Below, one piece after another: positions 52,847 to 61,999 of a stretch of DNA of 64,000 nt (its first letter is position 1; each line of letters begins with the position of its first letter). The translations under genes were made by a program, and so were the position numbers. The notes beneath the pieces are model-generated. The model was given only the letters and a program-made list of their open reading frames with translations, was not told the DNA's origin and did no database searches. The stretch is from Acetoanaerobium sticklandii (GTDB taxonomy: Bacteria; Bacillota; Clostridia; Peptostreptococcales; Filifactoraceae), in NCBI RefSeq assembly GCF_000196455.1, contig NC_014614.1, forward strand, positions 1,596,001-1,660,000. Reading direction: 5' to 3'.

Positions 52847-54103
52847 TTATTTTTTAATATCTTTCCAATAATTTTTAATGCTCGTTTCGAATTTATTTTT
52901 TTGCGATTGGTAATATACCCTAGTTTTTATTGCGTCAGGTAGATATTGTTGCACCACATAATTATTCTCAAAATTGTGCGGATACTTATAATCTATTCCT
53001 CTATCCAAATTCTGCGCTCCTAAATAATGTGCATCCTTTAAATGAATAGGTATATCCCCAACTGAAAACTTTTCTAAATCATCCATAGCGCTATCAATTG
53101 CTTTAATAACTGAATTGGATTTAGGTGATGTTGCTAATAATATAACTGCTTGGGCAAGAGGTATCCTAGCTTCTGGAAATCCTAAATGAAGAGCACTATC
53201 AACGCAGCTTTTTATTATAGTTATAGCATTAGGATAAGCTAGCCCAATATCCTCTGAAGCAATCACAAGCAATCTTCTGCAAATAGATTTCAAGTCACCT
53301 GATTTAATAAGCCTAGCTAAATAGTGAAGTGAGGCATCTGTATCGCTACCCCTTATTGATTTTTGGAATGCGCTTAAAATATCGTAGTGACTATCTCCAC
53401 TTATATCATACATAAGCTGCTTTGATATATTTAACTTCTTCAAAAGTTCAATACTAATATTGATTTCATTTTCATCTTCATATAACTGTAAAATAAGTTC
53501 TATTAAATTGACTGCTTTTCTCATATCCCCATCTGCATAATGAGCAATATTATCTAATGCAATATCATCTATCTTAATTTTGTAAGTGTCATTTTTTAAA
53601 GATGCAATAAGAACTTGCACCCCTTTTTTTATATCTTTATGCTCTAAGGCTTTAAACTCAAGCACAAAGCATCTACTGAGTAGCGCTTTATATACATAGT
53701 GATATGGATTTTCAGTGGTGCTAGCTATAAGAACAATGTCCCCTTTTTCAATATAATCTAAAAGAATTTGTTGCTGTTTTTTATTAAAATTTTGTATTTC
53801 ATCTATATATATAATCTCTTTACTGTCAAGAGTTTGAAGCTTAGAATCCTTTAATATTTCTTTTACTTCTTCTGTTTTAGTATAGGTTGCATTTAACATG
53901 TGTATAGATTTATTGCAAGAATTTGCAATAATATTTGCTACACTTGTTTTTCCGACTCCAGGCGGGCCATAAAATATCATATTTGGTATGATATTATTCT
54001 CTATAGCCCGATAGAGTACTCCGTCAGTCCCTGTCAAATGTTCTTGTCCAACTATTTCATCAATTTTTTTAGGTCTTACGATATCTGCCAGTGGTTTTTT
54101 CAT
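52847..54103 (-). CDS. rarA: Replication-associated recombination protein A (RarA/MgsA)
   Basis: A 418-residue AAA+ ATPase of the clamp-loader class acting at stalled forks. It begins PLADIVRPKKIDEIVGQEHL; Walker A GPPGVGKTS, Walker B YIDEIQNF, sensor 1 ASTTENP, and arginine-finger region LLSRCFVLEF. The C-terminal MgsA domain includes DSALHLGFPEARIPLAQAVILLATSPKSN (two-part). It is monocistronic. Confidence 0.94.
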   Translation of the reverse strand: MKKPLADIVRPKKIDEIVGQEHLTGTDGVLYRAIENNIIPNMIFYGPPGVGKTSVANIIANSCNKSIHMLNATYTKTEEVKEILKDSKLQTLDSKEIIYIDEIQNFNKKQQQILLDYIEKGDIVLIASTTENPYHYVYKALLSRCFVLEFKALEHKDIKKGVQVLIASLKNDTYKIKIDDIALDNIAHYADGDMRKAVNLIELILQLYEDENEINISIELLKKLNISKQLMYDISGDSHYDILSAFQKSIRGSDTDASLHYLARLIKSGDLKSICRRLLVIASEDIGLAYPNAITIIKSCVDSALHLGFPEARIPLAQAVILLATSPKSNSVIKAIDSAMDDLEKFSVGDIPIHLKDAHYLGAQNLDRGIDYKYPHNFENNYVVQQYLPDAIKTRVYYQSQKNKFETSIKNYWKDIKK

Positions 54104-54247
54104 AAAAATAACTCCTTGTAATAATAATATAAATTATTATAACTCCTTTAATATGATTATGGATAAAATTAAGTATTTGAATAATAAACTAAACGATTAA
54201 TCAATCAAATATAATTTGCTAATCCTTATACAATTTTATACATAAAA

Positions 54248-54273
54248 AAACCCGGACAAATAGCCGGGTTGTA
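54248..54273 (-). terminator. Terminator of codY
   Basis: AACCCGG/CCGGGTT with seven Ts on the leftward strand, just after the codY stop. Confidence 0.93.
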
Positions 54274-54277
54274 ATTA

Positions 54278-55057
54278 CTAGTGCTTATTCTTTTTAAGTT
54301 CATCTAGCAGTTTGTCATTTAGGATTTTAATGTGAGTACCCTTCATTCCAAGAGAACGTGATTCAATTACCCCAGCACTTTCAAACTTTCTAAGTGCATT
54401 TACTATAACAGAACGAGTAATCCCAACTCTATCAGCTATTTTACTAGCAACTAGAAGTCCTTCATCGCCATTAAGTTCATTAAAGATGTGCTCAACAGCT
54501 TCAAGCTCTGAGTATGATAATGTATTTATAGCCATTTGAACTACGGCTTTGCTTCTCATTTCATCTTCTAATTCTTCGCTTCTAGCTCTTAGAATTTCTA
54601 GGCCAACAACAGTTGCACTATATTCAGCAAGTATCAAATCCTCATCAGAAAACTTACTTTCATATCTTGATAAAATAAGAGTTCCTAGTCTTTGTCCACT
54701 TCCCATTATAGGTACAATTGTTGCATATTTCTCATAGCTTTTTACGTCATCTTTAAAAACCTCTAAAAGCTTTTCTTGAGTTAAATTTGATATAGTTTCA
54801 AATATGCGATTAACTGATTCAATATAACTATCTGGTAGTCTTTCTTCTCCTGTTTTTTCATCAATAATAGTTGAACTGTCTGACATATGAGTGAGTTCAA
54901 CACCAAGAGCCTTTCCTTTAGAACTTACAATATATACATTGGCATTTAAAACGTCTTTTAATGTTTTGCTAAGCTCCGTAAATGATACTGGGTTTGAACC
55001 TGAGTTTTGAAGAATCTTATTGATTTTTCTTGTTTTTTCTAATAATAAGCTTGACAT
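54278..55057 (-). CDS. codY: GTP- and branched-chain amino acid-sensing global regulator CodY
   Basis: A 259-residue CodY. GAF domain 1-155 (SLLLEKTRKINKILQNSG; VGLEILRARSEE); the C-terminal winged helix carries ASKIADRVGITRSVIVNALRKFESAGVIESRSLGMKGTHI. It represses nutrient-stress genes while GTP and branched amino acids are abundant. The ATG follows GGAGAG. Confidence 0.97.
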   Translation of the reverse strand: MSSLLLEKTRKINKILQNSGSNPVSFTELSKTLKDVLNANVYIVSSKGKALGVELTHMSDSSTIIDEKTGEERLPDSYIESVNRIFETISNLTQEKLLEVFKDDVKSYEKYATIVPIMGSGQRLGTLILSRYESKFSDEDLILAEYSATVVGLEILRARSEELEDEMRSKAVVQMAINTLSYSELEAVEHIFNELNGDEGLLVASKIADRVGITRSVIVNALRKFESAGVIESRSLGMKGTHIKILNDKLLDELKKNKH

Positions 55058-55216
55058 CTTATTCTCTCCTTTTTGTTTCTACACATTTATTATATTTATA
55101 AATTTATTGTTTTTAGAGAATTTAGTATTATTTTTTGAATTTTTTAAATTTTCTAAAGTATTTCAATACCACAAAAAATAATATCACAACTTATAAAAAT
55201 ATTCAAGCTTTTTTAC

Positions 55217-57271
55217 CTATTTTTCATAATCGCACTCTTTGTTTGAACATTTTATTTTTTCAGTGGTTTTAGTTTTAGATAAAACCAAGAAAGAATCACA
55301 TTTAGGACACTTTTCTCCATTTGGTCTATCCCATGAAACAAATCTGCACTTTGGGAAAGAAGAACATCCATAAAAAATTCTTCCTTTTTTTGTTTTTCTA
55401 ATTATTACATCTCCATCACTACATTCTGGACATTTGATTCCGATTCTCTCAAGTATAGGCTTAGTTCCCTTGCATTCAGGATAGTTTTTGCATGCTATAA
55501 ATTTGCCAAATCTTCCAAATTTAATTACCATTTCAGATCCACATATATCACAAATTTCATCAGTTTTTTCTTCCAAAATAACCTTTTCTATATTTTCAAC
55601 AGCTTTTTCTATAGATTCTTCTAGAGGAGAATAAAAATCTTTAACTATATTTTGCCATTCAATTTCTCCATCTTCTATCTTATCTAAATTGTTTTCCATA
55701 TCAGCTGTAAATGTATAATCAACGATTTCTTTGAAATTCTCACTCATTATTTCTGTTACTATAAATCCTAGCTCCGTAGGAATCAAGCTATTGCTTTTTT
55801 TTTCTACATAATCTCTTTGCAGTATAGTTGAAATCGTTGGTGCGTAAGTACTAGGTCTTCCTATTCCTAGCTCCTCTAAAGTTTTTACAAGGCTAGCCTC
55901 ACTATATCTTGCAGGCGGCTGAGTAAAATGTTGTTTTGGATCTATCTTTTTTACAGGAAAAACACTTGCTTCTTTCATGTCTGGTAAAATAGTCTCCTCT
56001 TGTGAGCTAAAACTATATACTTTCATAAAACCATCGAATTTCAGCTTTGAACCATTTGTTTTAAAAATATATTTGTCGATTGATGCACTTATATTCTGGG
56101 AATCATATATTGCATCTGCCATCATTGTTGCGATAAATCGTTCCCAGATTAATTTATATAGTTTAAACTGTTCCTTAGAAAGCGAGTCTTCTATATCTTC
56201 TGGTGCTAAATCTACATAAGAAGGTCTAATACATTCATGAGCATCTTGAATTTTCTTTTTTGATTTAGAATTATTCTGATACTTCTTAAAATAGTCTTTT
56301 CCATATTTATCATTAATATAGTTTTTTGCATTTTCTTGAGCTTCATCCGATATTCTAAAGGAATCAGTTCTAATATATGTTATAAGCCCAAGGCTTCCCT
56401 TGCCTTTTATATCTACCCCTTCATAAAGTTGCTGAGCTACTATCATTGTCTTTTTTGTAGTAAACGACAGTTTGCCTGATGCTTCCTGCTGGAGTGAGCT
56501 TGTAGTAAAAGGCTTTGGCGCGCTTCTTTTTCTTTCTTTTTTTTCTACAGCTTTTACCACTAGATCTTTGTTTTTTATTGATTTTAAAATTAAGTCTACT
56601 TCATCTTTACTATGCAATTCTATTTTACCTTTTTCATCACCATAAAACTTAAAGTCTACTTTATTTTTCTTGTCGATTTGAGTAATTGCATCAATAGACC
56701 AATACTCTTCAGGTTCAAACGCATTAATTTCATTTTCTCTATCACAAATCAGCTTTGTTGTAACAGACTGAACTCTACCAGCACTTAAGCCCTTTCTTAT
56801 TTTAGCCCATAAAATCGGGCTGATTTTGTAACCCACTAATCTATCTACTACTCTTCTAGCTTGCTGAGCATCTACAAGAGGTCTGTCTATTTTCCTAGGA
56901 TGCTTGATAGCTTTTTTTATTGCATCTTTTGTTATTTCATTGAATTCAATTCTTATAGGTTCTTCTTCATTTAGTCCTAATAGATAAGCAAGATGCCATG
57001 AAATAGCCTCTCCCTCTCTATCGGGGTCAGTTGCTAGATATACCTTATCAGATTTTTTTGCTTGTTTTTTTAATTCATTTACTACGCTTCCTTTTCCCCT
57101 TATTGTGATGTACTGTGGTTCAAAATCATTTTCTACATCAACACCCAATTTGCTTTTTGGCAAATCTCGAATATGTCCTACAGAAGCCTTAACCGTATAG
57201 TTTTTGCCTAGAAATTTTCCAATTGTCTTAGCTTTCGCAGGTGATTCTACGATAACCAAATTTTTTCCCAT
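55217..57271 (-). CDS. topA: DNA topoisomerase I
   Basis: 684 residues, type IA. TOPRIM (LVIVESPAKAKTIGKFLG; DPDREGEAISWH); active Tyr in LITYIRTDS around residue 300; three C-terminal zinc ribbons (DICGSEMV...CKNYPEC; CPECSDGD...CSSFPKC; CPKCDSF...CSNKECD). It relaxes negative supercoils. Starts at an ATG after GAGGTG. The 263-base gap before dprA holds no gene and only AT-rich sequence without clear signals. Confidence 0.97.
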   Translation of the reverse strand: MGKNLVIVESPAKAKTIGKFLGKNYTVKASVGHIRDLPKSKLGVDVENDFEPQYITIRGKGSVVNELKKQAKKSDKVYLATDPDREGEAISWHLAYLLGLNEEEPIRIEFNEITKDAIKKAIKHPRKIDRPLVDAQQARRVVDRLVGYKISPILWAKIRKGLSAGRVQSVTTKLICDRENEINAFEPEEYWSIDAITQIDKKNKVDFKFYGDEKGKIELHSKDEVDLILKSIKNKDLVVKAVEKKERKRSAPKPFTTSSLQQEASGKLSFTTKKTMIVAQQLYEGVDIKGKGSLGLITYIRTDSFRISDEAQENAKNYINDKYGKDYFKKYQNNSKSKKKIQDAHECIRPSYVDLAPEDIEDSLSKEQFKLYKLIWERFIATMMADAIYDSQNISASIDKYIFKTNGSKLKFDGFMKVYSFSSQEETILPDMKEASVFPVKKIDPKQHFTQPPARYSEASLVKTLEELGIGRPSTYAPTISTILQRDYVEKKSNSLIPTELGFIVTEIMSENFKEIVDYTFTADMENNLDKIEDGEIEWQNIVKDFYSPLEESIEKAVENIEKVILEEKTDEICDICGSEMVIKFGRFGKFIACKNYPECKGTKPILERIGIKCPECSDGDVIIRKTKKGRIFYGCSSFPKCRFVSWDRPNGEKCPKCDSFLVLSKTKTTEKIKCSNKECDYEK

Positions 57272-57534
57272 TATTTCACCTCAAATATTTTATCTGATTG
57301 CTTATATATAATATGAATAAAACAATTTGCTTTAAAAAACGATACGAATCTATTTATATATTTAAAATTCAATTTTGTCAAATAAAAACAAATTTGATTC
57401 ATATACTAACCTTAACCTTAATTAGCTGTAATAAGCATTAGAGCTATAATATTATATTTTTTTTAAAAGATAATATTCTGAATTTTGAATGCTTTATGGA
57501 TTATATATTAAATAATGAATTATTTCAATACACA

Positions 57535-58605
57535 TTATGTTTTTATACTTGCTATATGCCCATCATAATTAATGAATGACTTTATATCCAAGATATTGAG
57601 AATTCCTGTTACATCTTTAATATTTAATGAAGTATGAATTGATATCATATCAGCAGTACATATTCCCTTACTTTGAATACAACCATATATAGTTCTTTCT
57701 ATCTCAGAAAGAGAGCTCATATCTTTACTGCCTGTCACCGCATTTCCATAATCCATTCCATAAGCTTCTAAAACATCATTTACACAGGTTACTAATTGTG
57801 CGCCTTGCTTTATTAGGTTGTTTGTACCAATACTAGAAAGAGAGTCAATGCTTCCTGGTACTGCAAAAATATTTTTACCCTGCTCCAATCCAAAATCCGC
57901 AGTAATGAGTGTTCCACTTTTCATTCCAGCTTCAATTATCAATATTCCATCTGACAACCCACTTACAATTCTATTTCTGAAAGCAAAATTAGCAGGAATA
58001 ATAGGGCTTAAATCAGAATACTCACTTATCACCAATCCTCCTGAATCAATCACACTTTGCATCAACTTAGCATTGGTTTTAGGGTATGGCTTTGTTATCG
58101 ATGAGCCTAGTACGCATATAGTTTTTCCATCACTTTCCAAGGCTCCTTGGTGAGCATATTTATCAATGCCAGAGGCCATTCCGCTAATTACACAAAATCC
58201 ATTAAAAGCCAGTTCTTTTGAGAATTTATTTGCCGCCCATATTCCATAATTTGATGGTTTTCTCGTTCCTACTATAGCTATTGATAGATTCCCGACATTA
58301 TCTAAATTTCCCTTGTAATATAAGAGTCTTGGGGCTTGTGCTATCTCTCTTAGCTTTTGAGGATATTTATCATCAAAATATGTCAAATAATTTAGATTAT
58401 GCTTTTCAATATAGTTTTCTATTTGAATAAAATAATCATATTTAGAGGAATATAACTCATTATCAACTATAGATGAATTAATAGAATTGTTCATTTCTTG
58501 AATACTCGGAATCTTATTATCTTCTTCAATAGTAGAATCTATATAAACAAGTCTTTCAATCGAGAGTTTCTTAAATAATGATAAAAATAACTTTTTTCGG
58601 CTCAT
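57535..58605 (-). CDS. dprA: DNA-processing protein DprA
   Basis: 357 residues. The Rossmann-like DprA core contains IVGTRKPSNYGIWAAN, SGMASGIDKYAHQGAL, SEYSDLSPIIPANFAFRNRIVSGLSDG and ITADFGLEQGKNIFAVPGS. The C-terminal winged helix is IQSKGICTADMISIHTSLN. It loads RecA onto transforming ssDNA. The ATG at 58605 follows AAAGGA, with a TTG two codons earlier rejected. It lies just after the truncated comM. Confidence 0.95.
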   Translation of the reverse strand: MSRKKLFLSLFKKLSIERLVYIDSTIEEDNKIPSIQEMNNSINSSIVDNELYSSKYDYFIQIENYIEKHNLNYLTYFDDKYPQKLREIAQAPRLLYYKGNLDNVGNLSIAIVGTRKPSNYGIWAANKFSKELAFNGFCVISGMASGIDKYAHQGALESDGKTICVLGSSITKPYPKTNAKLMQSVIDSGGLVISEYSDLSPIIPANFAFRNRIVSGLSDGILIIEAGMKSGTLITADFGLEQGKNIFAVPGSIDSLSSIGTNNLIKQGAQLVTCVNDVLEAYGMDYGNAVTGSKDMSSLSEIERTIYGCIQSKGICTADMISIHTSLNIKDVTGILNILDIKSFINYDGHIASIKT

Positions 58606-58655
58606 AGTCAATCCTTTCAGTGAAAATTTTGAAAATTTCGTATTTTAAAATCATT

Positions 58656-59135
58656 CTAATCCCAATACTTATGAAATGTTTTCCGGAAATTCAGAGCTTC
58701 TGCTATATGATTTATATTAATTAATTCACTTGAATCCAAATCTGCAATTGTACGAGATACTTTTAAAATCCTATGATAGCTTCTTGCTGTCAAATTACTT
58801 TGTTTAAAAGCTGCCTCAAGCAAGTTTTTTGCTTCCTTTGAGAGTATGCAATATTTTGTTATTTGCCTAGAATTCATCTGACTATTGTAATTAATTTTCA
58901 AGGATTTAAATCTATTTTTTTGAATTTCAACTGCTTTTTCTACCCTTTTCTTAATTGTAGCTGAGTCCTCCTCATCAATTTCCACTACCAAATCTTCATA
59001 AGGAATAGGAGAAGTTTCGACAAAAATATCCATTCTATCCAAAATAGGAGTTGAGGCTCTAGATAGATATGTTTTTATCTTATTATCGTTGCAGCTGCAA
59101 GCCTTTGATTGATTCAAAAAATTTCCACAAGGGCA
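58656..59135 (-). pseudogene. comM: comM (YifB, Mg-chelatase-like AAA+ helicase) truncated by prophage integration
   Basis: Only the last 160 or so codons of ComM are here. The reading frame still matches the family from CPCGNFLNQSKACSCN through IKTYLSRASTPILDRMDIFVE, ARSYHRILKVSRTIADL and INHIAEALNFR. ComM is about 500 residues; the Walker A and B domains are missing. At 59136 the similarity to the expected NPCPCG ends, a stop codon follows upstream in frame, and phage sequence begins. The N-terminal part must lie beyond the right edge of the prophage. The intact protein is a branch-migration helicase in natural transformation. Confidence 0.9.
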
Positions 59136-59554
59136 TCCGTGCAGTTATCACCCCATATAATGGCCATGAAATAATAACTACTAATAACAATATATATATT
59201 ATAAGGAAGAAACTCAATCTTGATGTTAAAGATTTTGCTAAATTATGTAATTTATCCGAGGGTGCAATCACAAAAGCAGAAATAAAAAGGTCTCCTCGTA
59301 TTGATACCATAAAAAAAGTAGCTTACGCTACTAATGAAACAATTTCTTTTGTTGGTGGTTTCGATGGGCTACCTGAGAATACTTTTGCTGAAAAACTATA
59401 TAAAGCTATTAAATACCATGGGCATAGTTATGAAGAATGCGCTAAAGAATTAAGAGTTGGCAGGGATAGTATTGCTAGATATCTTAATGGTGGATTCCCA
59501 AGAACAAAAAGAATACAAGAATCTGTCGAAAAATATATATCTATTATAATGTAG
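59069..59554 (+). CDS. Helix-turn-helix phage protein fused across the attachment junction (no normal start)
   Basis: Real phage coding starts near 59140. Two helix-turn-helix units are present: IRKKLNLDVKDFAKLCNLSEGAITKAEI and SYEECAKELRVGRDSIARYLNGGFPRTKRI. Upstream of them in frame there is no ATG, GTG or TTG until the antisense strand of comM (TTG at 59105, ATG at 59069), and neither has a ribosome-binding site. So the gene appears to have lost its 5' end on integration and reads into comM by chance. It runs opposite to the phage lysis genes and ends before a hairpin. A repressor-type function is possible but unproven. Confidence 0.5.
   Translation: MFLSYYRCSCKPLIDSKNFHKGIRAVITPYNGHEIITTNNNIYIIRKKLNLDVKDFAKLCNLSEGAITKAEIKRSPRIDTIKKVAYATNETISFVGGFDGLPENTFAEKLYKAIKYHGHSYEECAKELRVGRDSIARYLNGGFPRTKRIQESVEKYISIIM
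59118..59150. other. Prophage attachment junction in comM
   Basis: The switch from comM coding to phage sequence falls near 59135. The crossover core should lie in the CPCG codon region, whose + strand bases read ATTTCCACAAGGGCA at 59120-59135. The matching other junction is outside the window, so the repeat length cannot be seen. Confidence 0.6.
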
Positions 59555-59580
59555 ATAAAAATTAGAAATATTTTAAAACA

Positions 59581-59621
59581 AAATACCTTTCCGAATATAT
59601 AATTAAGTAGGAAAGGTATTT
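59581..59621. terminator. Bidirectional hairpin terminator
   Basis: AAATACCTTTCC pairs with GGAAAGGTATTT around a 17-base loop, with A and T runs at each side. It separates the converging helix-turn-helix and membrane-protein genes. Confidence 0.8.
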
Positions 59622-59666
59622 TAATACTATTTTTTTACTTTTATCAGAATTTTATTTTATTTTTAA

Positions 59667-60278
59667 TTATTCCACATATTTTTTGAGATTTTCTAAATAA
59701 ATTGAATATGTGTTGTTATTATATTCAATTTCTTTTCCATCAATTTTACTCTCACTTTTCTCATTATAATTTACTTTTATATATGTATCTAATTCTCTAA
59801 GATAATCTTTTAGTTCTATAAGTGATTTGCTAAGATTTTCATCAGAAATCAGTTTTGGATAAAATGTTTTTGAGTGTTTATCAATATCATTTATTTTTTC
59901 GTTAAAAAAATTTATATCAATATTTCTAGAAGCTAAATCATAAGTATTATATTTTTTTATAAATAAATTTATTTTATTATTAATATCTTCAGCAAAAACA
60001 ATTGCATCTGAAAATTTCTCCATCCAAAATTGAGTCCTTATTTGTGTTAACATTAACTTCATTTGTTTATTATGGGATTCTTCCATTAATTCTCTGTTCT
60101 GTTTAAGTGTAAAATAAACTCCTGTTATTGTAATAATCCCTCCCACTATTGCACCTAAGAAAGCTATCCACGCATCTGATAATCCAATTCCAAATAAATT
60201 ATAATCATTAAATGCTAATGTAAAACCAAAAATTAAGATTCCTGATACTACCCCATAAAAAAACGATATACCGTTCAA
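59667..60278 (-). CDS. Prophage membrane protein with a coiled-coil-like cytoplasmic part
   Basis: 203 residues. Two hydrophobic helices (SFFYGVVSGILIFGFTLAF and AWIAFLGAIVGGIITITGVYFTL) are followed by a long helical, charged domain (KQNRELMEESHNKQMKLMLTQIRTQFWMEKF) and an acidic, Asn-rich C-terminus. The starter is a TTG placed 7 bases after AAAGGAGG. An extended -10 box lies upstream. Position beside the attachment site, an own promoter and a terminator suggest a lysogen-expressed accessory gene, perhaps superinfection exclusion. No family was recognised with certainty. Confidence 0.75.
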   Translation of the reverse strand: MNGISFFYGVVSGILIFGFTLAFNDYNLFGIGLSDAWIAFLGAIVGGIITITGVYFTLKQNRELMEESHNKQMKLMLTQIRTQFWMEKFSDAIVFAEDINNKINLFIKKYNTYDLASRNIDINFFNEKINDIDKHSKTFYPKLISDENLSKSLIELKDYLRELDTYIKVNYNEKSESKIDGKEIEYNNNTYSIYLENLKKYVE

Positions 60279-60309
60279 CTCTATTCCTCCTTTTTATTAA
60301 CAATTATAT

Positions 60310-60318
60310 CAAAAGCAA
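60310..60318 (-). promoter_or_regulatory. Extended -10 promoter of the accessory membrane-protein gene
   Basis: Leftward bases TGATATAAT contain TG-N-TATAAT, an extended -10 element, 30 to 40 bases before the TTG start. No good -35 at the right distance was seen; the lysis-operon terminator occupies that region. Confidence 0.4.
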
Positions 60319-60327
60319 ATAAAAAAA

Positions 60328-60349
60328 GCCCTACCAATAAAGGTAGAGC
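60328..60349 (-). terminator. Terminator of the lysis genes
   Basis: GCTCTACC/GGTAGGGC hairpin with one mismatch and then seven Ts in the leftward direction, directly after the holin gene. Confidence 0.85.
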
Positions 60350-60355
60350 ATAATC

Positions 60356-60568
60356 TTAAATTTCTATATTATTCTCTTCTCTTTTTCCGTCCACATATCC
60401 CTCAGTGAGAATATATATAATCAGAGTAGCAAATGCTGAAACTATAGCTGTAATTTGAGCTATTTCAGCTTCAGTAAAATTAATAGCTACAAGTATAGCC
60501 GTTATAAAACCTATAAGAGCTGCCCAAAACTTCCTGCTAGATAACTTCCTTTTCCAATCTATCTTCAT
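60356..60568 (-). CDS. Phage holin
   Basis: 70 residues. A basic N-terminus (MKIDWKRKLSSRKFWA) is followed by two transmembrane helices (ALIGFITAILVAINF; IAQITAIVSAFATLIIYILTEG) and a charged tail. This is the layout of the small class II holins (phi LC3 type) of low-GC phages. It follows the endolysin and its ATG overlaps the endolysin stop by 4 bases, so the two are coupled. Confidence 0.85.
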   Translation of the reverse strand: MKIDWKRKLSSRKFWAALIGFITAILVAINFTEAEIAQITAIVSAFATLIIYILTEGYVDGKREENNIEI

Positions 60569-61626
60569 TTAGCACCTCCACATTTCTCTGCGATATTATT
60601 CTGCACAACCCACATTTTCCAGTCCCAAGGATATTCTTTAAGGTCCTTTATGTGACGCTCTGGGCTATTTATGATATTAAGCTTTGCTAAATTATTTATT
60701 GCAGCTATGCCATAATCTAGTTCTTTTTGTGATACAGGCTTTCTGGCCATGTCTTCATCCTCCTCAATCTTAACATTAGTAAAACTAATTCCCTTGAATC
60801 TGCGAGCATAAGGAAATATATTAGTTTTTTCTAAAGTAATTCCATTCCTACTAAAATTGCAATGAATCCACTTTCCATCTCCTGCATAAATGCCGACATG
60901 GTTTGTGCCTGGTGAATCGGGTGTCTGCATAAAACCTAAATCACCTACTCTTAAATCTGCATGTTTTATTGAATTGCTATTATTGAATTGATAATAAGTT
61001 CCATCTTTTACATTAGCTCCTGCATATAAGTAGCAGTATCTTACAAAGCCTGAGCAATCTAACTCCTTAGGTATAGATGGCGGAACAGCCTTTGCTCCTA
61101 ACCTATATTTAACACCTTTACTTTGAAGCATGAGAGCTGCTTCAAGAATCTTATTTCTGTTTATCAAAACCTCACCTTCTTCTTTGTCATATTCATAAAG
61201 CTTATATTGTTCTATGATGCTGATTAACTTATTTGGATATTTTGGGTCAGTAGCATATCCAGCTTTCCATATCTCGTTAGCTGCTTCTTCATAATTCTTT
61301 GAGCTTCTTACTTTTTCATAACGCTTAGTAAGTAAAAACTTTGTATGGTCCTCAACCGACTCAGCAAATGAGTCATATGCTCTAAAGTAAGCATTAACTG
61401 TTATCTCTTTTCCTTTAATAAATTCCTTAGTGGGAAAATTTATCTTTTTACCAGTCCATCTAGAATCTGCCTTAATCCCAAATAAATTATTTCCTTTTAT
61501 GGCCAGCTGAGATTTGCCTGAATTACTTTCTAAAATTGCTTGTGCAATTGTCAGAGATGGTAAAATATTATGTTCTAAATATCCTTTTATAGCTCCAGGC
61601 AATACTTTATCTATGAAATCTTGCAT
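60565..61626 (-). CDS. Two-domain endolysin (glucosaminidase plus NlpC/P60)
   Basis: 353 residues from the ATG at 61626, which lies one base after the stop of the previous gene. An N-terminal glucosaminidase (GH73-like) domain spans about 1-145, with the catalytic Glu in AILESNSGKS (Glu 33) and the NLFGIKA motif. An NlpC/P60 domain follows, with Cys 191 (LDCSGF), His 243 (TNHVGIYAGDG) and His 255 (WIHCNFS). The tail (KPVSQKELDYGIAAINNLA...WDWKMWVVQNNIAEKCG) may bind the wall. It both cuts glycan and stem peptide for lysis. Confidence 0.93.
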   Translation of the reverse strand: MQDFIDKVLPGAIKGYLEHNILPSLTIAQAILESNSGKSQLAIKGNNLFGIKADSRWTGKKINFPTKEFIKGKEITVNAYFRAYDSFAESVEDHTKFLLTKRYEKVRSSKNYEEAANEIWKAGYATDPKYPNKLISIIEQYKLYEYDKEEGEVLINRNKILEAALMLQSKGVKYRLGAKAVPPSIPKELDCSGFVRYCYLYAGANVKDGTYYQFNNSNSIKHADLRVGDLGFMQTPDSPGTNHVGIYAGDGKWIHCNFSRNGITLEKTNIFPYARRFKGISFTNVKIEEDEDMARKPVSQKELDYGIAAINNLAKLNIINSPERHIKDLKEYPWDWKMWVVQNNIAEKCGGAK

Positions 61627-61627
61627 A

Positions 61628-61999
61628 TTAAACCCCATTTCTGAAATCTTCTGAACCCTCAATCAACTCTTCTTTATTTTCAATTTTGTTCTTAATAATT
61701 TGACTTCTTATTTTGCCTTTAGAGAGATTTTCAAAGCCTGACTTAGCAATTATAGCCACGAGGACTATTTGTGCCCAATTTGTGAGAATTTCGAGGTTAT
61801 TTGTAGCTGAAGAGGTATCTCCAGTTATTATTGCCAAGTAAGAAGCAATAAAAAAGGCACCTATCACGATGCCTACTATAATAAAGAGAGTTAGCTTACT
61901 TGCTTCAACATATCTTCGTTCTCTTTTCTTATATTCTTCTTTTTCTTTAGCAGCCTTAAGTTCTGCTTCAAGTTCTGATATAGATTTTCTTGGTGACAT
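61628..61999 (-). CDS. Phage two-helix membrane protein, possible second holin
   Basis: 123 residues. An N-terminal charged coiled-coil (ISELEAELKAAKEKEEYKKRERRYVE) precedes two hydrophobic helices (LTLFIIVGIVIGAFFIASYLAIIT; LEILTNWAQIVLVAIIAKSGF) and a basic tail. It may act as a holin component or spanin-like factor. The second of two adjacent ATGs (61999) is better spaced from AAAGGAGG. Its start overlaps the stop of the XhlA-like gene. Confidence 0.7.
   Translation of the reverse strand: MSPRKSISELEAELKAAKEKEEYKKRERRYVEASKLTLFIIVGIVIGAFFIASYLAIITGDTSSATNNLEILTNWAQIVLVAIIAKSGFENLSKGKIRSQIIKNKIENKEELIEGSEDFRNGV

Noticed and set aside
59083..59310. A leftward frame across the comM junction
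   Set aside because: It is antisense to the helix-turn-helix gene and in another frame from comM; the true comM reading frame ends by similarity at 59135.
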